A stretch of DNA of 64,000 nt from Amycolatopsis dendrobii. GTDB lineage: Bacteria > Actinomycetota > Actinomycetes > Mycobacteriales > Pseudonocardiaceae. Under the pieces are notes generated by a model. It was not told the origin of the DNA. It made no database searches and saw only the letters and a list, made by a program, of their open reading frames with translations. A program made the position numbers and the translations under genes. Positions 60,605 through 64,000 of this stretch are shown piece after piece. Location: positions 361,114-425,113 of the forward strand of contig NZ_JACGZW010000011.1 in the NCBI RefSeq assembly GCF_014145675.1. Direction: 5' to 3'. Each line of letters opens with the position of its first letter. The stretch's first letter is position 1.

Positions 60605-61075
60605 TCACCAGCGGTAGTGCGCGAAGGCCTTGTTGGACTCGGCCATCTTGTGCGTGTCTTCGCGGCGCTTGACGCTGGCGCCAAGGCCGTTGCTCGCGTC
60701 CAGCAGCTCGTTCTGCAGGCGCTCGATCATCGTCTTCTCGCGGCGCTGCTGCGAGAAGGAGACCAGCCAGCGCAGCGCCAGCGTGGTGGAGCGGCCGGGC
60801 TTGACCTCGATCGGCACCTGGTAGGTGGCGCCACCGACGCGGCGGCTCTTCACCTCGATGGTGGGCTTCACGTTGTCGAGCGCGCGCTTCAGCGTGACGA
60901 CCGGGTCGGTGCCGGTCTTCTCGCGAGCGCCTTCCAGCGCGCCGTAGACGATGCGCTCGGCGAGGGACCGCTTGCCGTCCTTCAGCACCTTGTTCACCAG
61001 CTGGGTGACCAGCGGGGAGGCGTAGACGGGGTCGGAGATCAGCGGCCGCTTCGGCGCCGGACCCTTGCGAGGCAT
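60605..61075 (-). CDS. rpsG: 30S ribosomal protein S7
   Basis: 156 aa, nucleator of the 30S head. MPRKGPAPKRPLISDPVYASPLV at the start and ANKAFAHYRW-like end identify it. ATG shares one base with the rpsL TAA (TAATG). It lies 63 bp before fusA. Confidence 0.99.
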   Translation of the reverse strand: MPRKGPAPKRPLISDPVYASPLVTQLVNKVLKDGKRSLAERIVYGALEGAREKTGTDPVVTLKRALDNVKPTIEVKSRRVGGATYQVPIEVKPGRSTTLALRWLVSFSQQRREKTMIERLQNELLDASNGLGASVKRREDTHKMAESNKAFAHYRW

Positions 61076-61449
61076 TAGCTCTTCTCCTTCTTCGCGCCGT
61101 ACCGGCTGCGCGCCTGCTTCCGGTTCTTCACACCCTGGGTGTCGAGCGAACCGCGGATGATCTTGTACCGAACACCCGGCAGGTCCTTCACACGACCGCC
61201 GCGCACGAGCACCATCGAGTGCTCCTGGAGGTTGTGACCCTCACCGGGGATGTATGCGGTGACCTCGATGCCGCTGGTCAGCTTCACACGAGCAACCTTG
61301 CGCAGGGCCGAGTTCGGCTTCTTCGGGGTCGTGGTGTACACGCGGGTGCACACGCCACGACGCTGCGGGCTCCCCTTGAGGGCCGCGGTCTTCTGCTTGG
61401 CAGCCTTGTCCTGGCGGCCCTTGCGGACCAGCTGCTGGATCGTGGGCAA
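61075..61449 (-). CDS. rpsL: 30S ribosomal protein S12
   Basis: 124 aa from TTG with AGGAAG upstream. TTTPKKPNSALRKVARV places Lys at 43, and GGRVKDLPGVRY places Lys at 88. Both are wild-type residues whose changes give streptomycin resistance, so S12 is expected to be streptomycin-sensitive. First gene of str. rpoB/rpoC are not adjacent. Confidence 0.99.
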   Translation of the reverse strand: MPTIQQLVRKGRQDKAAKQKTAALKGSPQRRGVCTRVYTTTPKKPNSALRKVARVKLTSGIEVTAYIPGEGHNLQEHSMVLVRGGRVKDLPGVRYKIIRGSLDTQGVKNRKQARSRYGAKKEKS

Positions 61450-61491
61450 TGGACCAGCTTCCTGTCGTGATCTTGCTTCTTCGTGTCTTCA

Positions 61492-61525
61492 CCGGTCCCC
61501 GCGGTCGGGCGTGTCGGCCCGCGTC
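61492..61525 (-). promoter_or_regulatory. Str-leader copy of the shared S10/str motif
   Basis: 24 of 25 bases equal the S10-leader copy. On the minus strand it folds as CGGGC-CGACAC-GCCCG, keeping the CGACA loop while stem bases beside it differ. It ends 43 nt upstream of the rpsL TTG. Confidence 0.6.
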
Positions 61526-62046
61526 ACGGTCTCGCGACCGGTAACTTCCCGGAGGGATTTTCCGTCGGAACCCCACGTGGCGAGGCCGGTGAACCGGGTG
61601 CAAAAGCACCCCGCTCATGCCCAACGGCACGCGGAGCGGCCCGACGCCTGCCGGGCACGGTCTCCAAAGATACCCGTCCACTCGCGGAGCGGTCCGGGCG
61701 GGGGGTCGCTACGGTCGCCGACCGGTCATCGTAACCCCAGATCGGGGCCTTGGGACGGCGCCGCGCGGGACTTCCCGAGATGCAGAACGCCAGGCTCCGG
61801 GACGCTATTCCCGGACGGGTTCCCGCGGTCAGAGCGCATTCGGCTCGCCTGCCGGGACGCGGCGACCAATGAATGGACCGGCGCCGGCTCCTCGGCTGCC
61901 CGCCGGGAGACCCGGCACGGCTCGCGCGGGCCGCGTTAAAAACGCGAGAGAAATTCTTCGGCGGCAAGGAGAAGCGCCGCCTGCTGTTCCACAATGGACC
62001 TCGTCCCCGGGGTGACAATCACCTCACCGGGGCGGAACCGCGAAAC

Positions 62047-62077
62047 CCGGCCCGGCGGCGTGCACCCGCCGGGCCGG
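62047..62077 (-). terminator. Hairpin after the 50-aa gene
   Basis: CCGGCCCGGCGG and CCGCCGGGCCGG (12 bp, perfect) flank a 7-nt loop, 8 bp past the stop at 62085. No T-run follows. Confidence 0.65.
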
Positions 62078-62084
62078 ACCGGGA

Positions 62085-62237
62085 TCAGTCCTCGTCCGGC
62101 TTCGCGTGGTCGGGCTTGCCCGGGTTGGGGTCGCGCGACAGATCGATCAGCGGGTGCACTCCAGCCCCCTCCGGCGCGGCATGGCTGCCGCCGGTCTTCT
62201 TGTCCCCCGGCTGGTCGACGTTCTCGCTGCCGTCCAT
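62085..62237 (-). CDS. Small acidic hypothetical protein, 50 aa
   Basis: ATG 62237 has a strong GAGGAGG site 5 nt upstream, and a perfect hairpin follows the stop. The product is hydrophilic and rich in Asp, Pro, Gly and Lys (MDGSENVDQPGDKKTGG start, GKPDHAKPDED end), probably disordered. I recognise no family. It diverges from the GNAT gene across about 75 bp. Confidence 0.6.
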   Translation of the reverse strand: MDGSENVDQPGDKKTGGSHAAPEGAGVHPLIDLSRDPNPGKPDHAKPDED

Positions 62238-62311
62238 GTCGCCTCCTCGTTCGGTTCCCCTGCCGGTCTGCACGGTACCTGCCGGGGAAATCGGTGGACG
62301 GACTCCCCAAG

Positions 62312-62800
62312 ATGAGGGACGTGGACTGGAAGATCAGCGAAATCGGGCCCGGACAAGCCGAAGCCTCGGCGATCTTGCGCGAGTACATGGACGAGGTGGC
62401 GTCGCGGTATTACGGCCGCCCGGCCACCCGCGCCGAGGTGGACGCGGCGCTGGCCGACGAGCCCAGCGCCGATCTCGTCGCACCGACCGGCGCGTTCCTG
62501 CTCGCGTACCGGGACGGGAAGCCCGCGGGCTGTGTCGGGGTCCGGATGGTCGAGCCGGGGCTGAGCGCGTTGACCAAGGTCTACATCCGCCCGGAGCATC
62601 GCGGGCACGGCGGCGGCAAGCTGATCGTCGCGGCGGCCGAAGAAGCGGCGAAGCGGCTGGGCTCGGCCCGGATGCGGCTCGACACCCGCGACGACCTGGT
62701 CGAAGCACGCGCGCTGTACGCGGCCATGGGTTACGCGGAGGTCGAGGCGTTCAACGACGACCAGTACGCCGAGCACTGGTTCTCCAAAGACCTCAACTGA
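62312..62800 (+). CDS. GNAT-family N-acetyltransferase
   Basis: 162 aa. The acetyl-CoA binding motif A lies in LTKVYIRPEHRGHGGGKLIVAAAEEAAKRLG (RxxGxG/A as RGHGGG) and motif B in ALYAAMGYAEVEAF. The acceptor is unknown; small molecules or protein N-termini are possible. GTG at 62321 is an alternative start. It overlaps the convergent MmpS-like gene by 8 nt at the stops. Confidence 0.9.
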   Translation: MRDVDWKISEIGPGQAEASAILREYMDEVASRYYGRPATRAEVDAALADEPSADLVAPTGAFLLAYRDGKPAGCVGVRMVEPGLSALTKVYIRPEHRGHGGGKLIVAAAEEAAKRLGSARMRLDTRDDLVEARALYAAMGYAEVEAFNDDQYAEHWFSKDLN

Positions 62801-63284
62801 GCCGTCCCGCACAACTGGCGACCTCGCCGTCGGCGGCTTTCGCGGACCGCGCCTGCACGCCGTTGACCGAGATCCGGCATTCGACCGGGCCGCTTGACTG
62901 GCCCATCAGCTGCACGGTCGGCGCGACGGCGGTCTTCGGCCAGGTCAGAGTCTTGCGCCAGGGCAGGGGTACGGACAGTTCCTGGTGCACCAGGCCGAGG
63001 CCGTTGTCGTCGTAAACGACGGTGGCGGTGCCAGAGCCCGCGAGTTCGTAGGTGATCTGCCAGCTGGACGGCACGGGTGCGGCCGGTGCGGTGGACGTCG
63101 TCGGGGCCAGAGTGCGGGTGACAGTGCGGTCTGGGGCGCGCTGCGGCACTTCGGCGGTCGGCGCGGAAACTGCGACCGGGGCAGGTGCGGGGTCGTCGCC
63201 GGTGCCGAGGATCACTACGGTCGCGGCGACGGCGGCCACCGCGATGCCGGCGATCGCGAGCCGGCCGATCAGCTGTCTGTCCAT
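62793..63284 (-). CDS. MmpS-like membrane-anchored protein
   Basis: 163 aa. An N-terminal helix (residues 8-27) anchors an external domain after a Pro/Thr/Ala-rich linker (about 30-70). The beta-rich domain has ITYELAGSGTATVVYDD, VPLPWRKTLTW and VECRISVNGV...ASC, matching the MmpS family layout with its C-terminal cysteine pair. MmpS proteins assist MmpL exporters in mycobacteria. No mmpL is in view, so a different partner is possible. Confidence 0.8.
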   Translation of the reverse strand: MDRQLIGRLAIAGIAVAAVAATVVILGTGDDPAPAPVAVSAPTAEVPQRAPDRTVTRTLAPTTSTAPAAPVPSSWQITYELAGSGTATVVYDDNGLGLVHQELSVPLPWRKTLTWPKTAVAPTVQLMGQSSGPVECRISVNGVQARSAKAADGEVASCAGRLS

Positions 63285-63351
63285 GGTCCTCGTTCTTTCC
63301 GGGTCCGCCGGCGGTTCCCGGGGACGAGGGGAACCGCCGGCGGAAGCTGGG

Positions 63352-63585
63352 TCAGCCGGGCAGGATCCGGCCGGGGACGCCGTTCAGCGACTGGATCAGG
63401 CCCAGCACGGGCACGCCGAGCGGCGCGAACGTCCAGATGTTGTTCAGATTCGACGTGTCCGGCTCGTCGACGACGGTGACACCGGGCTGGTCCTGGGTCG
63501 CGGCCAGCGCGGGCGCGGCGGCGCCGAGCACCGCGGCTCCGGCGAGCGCGGTGGCGGCTACGGCGCGGACGACGGTCTTCTTCAC
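63352..63585 (-). CDS. Small secreted protein, 77 aa
   Basis: A signal peptide (MKKTVVRAVAATALAG, cleavage near ALA-AT at about residue 28) leaves a mature chain of about 49 residues. The mature part has DEPDTSNLNNIWTFAPLGVPVLGLI and ends VPGRILPG. It is not a chaplin (no paired cysteines). I recognise no family. It lies 66 bp upstream of the MmpS-like gene and just after the repeat protein gene. Confidence 0.7.
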   Translation of the reverse strand: MKKTVVRAVAATALAGAAVLGAAAPALAATQDQPGVTVVDEPDTSNLNNIWTFAPLGVPVLGLIQSLNGVPGRILPG

Positions 63586-63603
63586 GGGTTTCTCCTTCTG
63601 TGC

Positions 63604-63999
63604 TCAGGAAACGGCGGTGATGGCGTTGAACACCGGCGCGAGGAGCTGCGCCGGGGCCTGGGCGGCCGGGCCGAGGAGGCTGCCCGCGTCGAGGCCGGGG
63701 ACGACCCAGACCGACGGTCCGCCGCCGGTCGGTGCTCCCGGGACGCCGGGCAGGCCCGGGGTGGGCAAGTTCGGCACGGAAGGCAGCGAGGGCAGGCCGC
63801 CGGCCGGGAGGGACGGGAGGCCGCCCGTCGGGAGCGAAGGCAAACCGCCGGTCGGGAGCGAAGGCAATCCGGCGGACTGGGCGGGCTGAACGGCGGCGGA
63901 CGGGTCCGGGGTGGCGGCGCTGGCCGCTCCCCCAGCGAATCCGGCGAACGCCCCGGCCGCGGCGAGCGGCAGCAGGATCCGGGCGGCAGTGCGTTTCAT
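63604..63999 (-). CDS. Secreted Leu/Pro/Gly repeat protein, 131 aa
   Basis: Complete: the ATG is at 63999, one base inside the window. A signal peptide ends near ASAAT (about residue 29). Residues 44-75 are four octapeptides of type GLPSLPTG, then NLPTPGLPGVPGAPTGGG. The C-terminal 35 residues are more hydrophobic. The product is probably a surface or matrix protein; function unknown. It lies 18 bp from the next small secreted gene, so the two may be co-expressed. Confidence 0.75.
   Translation of the reverse strand: MKRTAARILLPLAAAGAFAGFAGGAASAATPDPSAAVQPAQSAGLPSLPTGGLPSLPTGGLPSLPAGGLPSLPSVPNLPTPGLPGVPGAPTGGGPSVWVVPGLDAGSLLGPAAQAPAQLLAPVFNAITAVS
63775..63870 (-). repeat. Four 24-bp repeats coding GLPSLPTG units
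   Basis: GGGAGCGAAGGCAA-type DNA units recur in the gene for the 131-aa secreted protein. Each encodes one octapeptide. Coordinates are approximate. Confidence 0.65.
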
Positions 64000-64000
64000 C

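Larger units (their letters stand above)
61450..62084. promoter_or_regulatory. str operon upstream region
   Basis: 635 bp without a convincing gene. On the minus strand it holds a candidate -10 (TATCTT, near 61668-61673) in a GGGTATCTT context also seen before rplM, a GGGTGC-AAAA-GCACCC hairpin (61596-61611), the motif shared with the S10 leader (61492-61516), and a GC hairpin near 62047-62077. Between 61700 and 62000 I see nothing definite. Confidence 0.5.

Noticed and set aside
61873..63015. 380-codon plus-strand frame across the 50-aa gene and the GNAT gene
   Set aside because: Out of frame with the clear GNAT domain and Arg/Gly-rich. Composition artefact.

Overview
The window is very GC-rich actinobacterial chromosome. 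Gene order follows the Mycobacterium tuberculosis Rv34xx region: alr, nnrD/E, glmS, glmM, rpsI-rplM, ESX-4, truA, rplQ, rpoA, down to infA. The cell-surface genes and hairpin-rich gaps suggest Pseudonocardiaceae, probably an Amycolatopsis-like organism. That placement is inference. I see no prophage, insertion sequence, CRISPR array, tRNA or rRNA.

Region 1 (1-13.5 kb) is housekeeping. It starts with a truncated zinc metallopeptidase and a DUF2207-type membrane protein. A minus-strand chain then runs glmS - nnrE - deoR - xylB - msiK-like ATPase, followed by alr - hydrolase - tsaE. The alr start codon lies inside a perfect hairpin. A divergent alpha/beta hydrolase sits beside glmS.

Region 2 (13.5-38.5 kb) is a type VII secretion (ESX-4-type) island. 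It holds eccB, eccC, eccD, eccE, mycP, an EsxT/EsxU-like WXG100 pair with YxxxD/E signals, an Hsp70-like T7SS-associated protein, a separate candidate substrate cassette (149, 888 and 104 aa) and further WXG-like genes. glmM and rpsI-rplM lie inside the island, as in mycobacteria, but eccE is present, unlike ESX-4 of M. tuberculosis.

Region 3 (38.5-61.5 kb) is a nearly uninterrupted minus-strand ribosomal cluster, read from right to left: str (rpsL-rpsG-fusA-tuf), S10 (rpsJ to rpsQ), spc (rplN to rplO, then secY-adk-map) and alpha (infA-rpmJ-rpsM-[61-aa ORF]-rpsK-rpsD-rpoA-rplQ-truA). Unusual items are a well-supported 61-aa ORF between rpsM and rpsK, a palindrome-packed 745-bp gap between rplO and secY, and a 25-nt motif shared by the S10 and str leaders.

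Region 4 (61.5-64 kb) has a 50-aa hypothetical protein, a GNAT acetyltransferase, an MmpS-like membrane-anchored protein and two small secreted proteins, the last with Leu/Pro-rich octapeptide repeats.

Many neighbouring genes are joined by GTGA, ATGA or TGATG overlaps, so translational coupling is likely throughout. Three starts without a Shine-Dalgarno sequence have a TANNNT box 7-8 nt upstream, which fits leaderless transcription.
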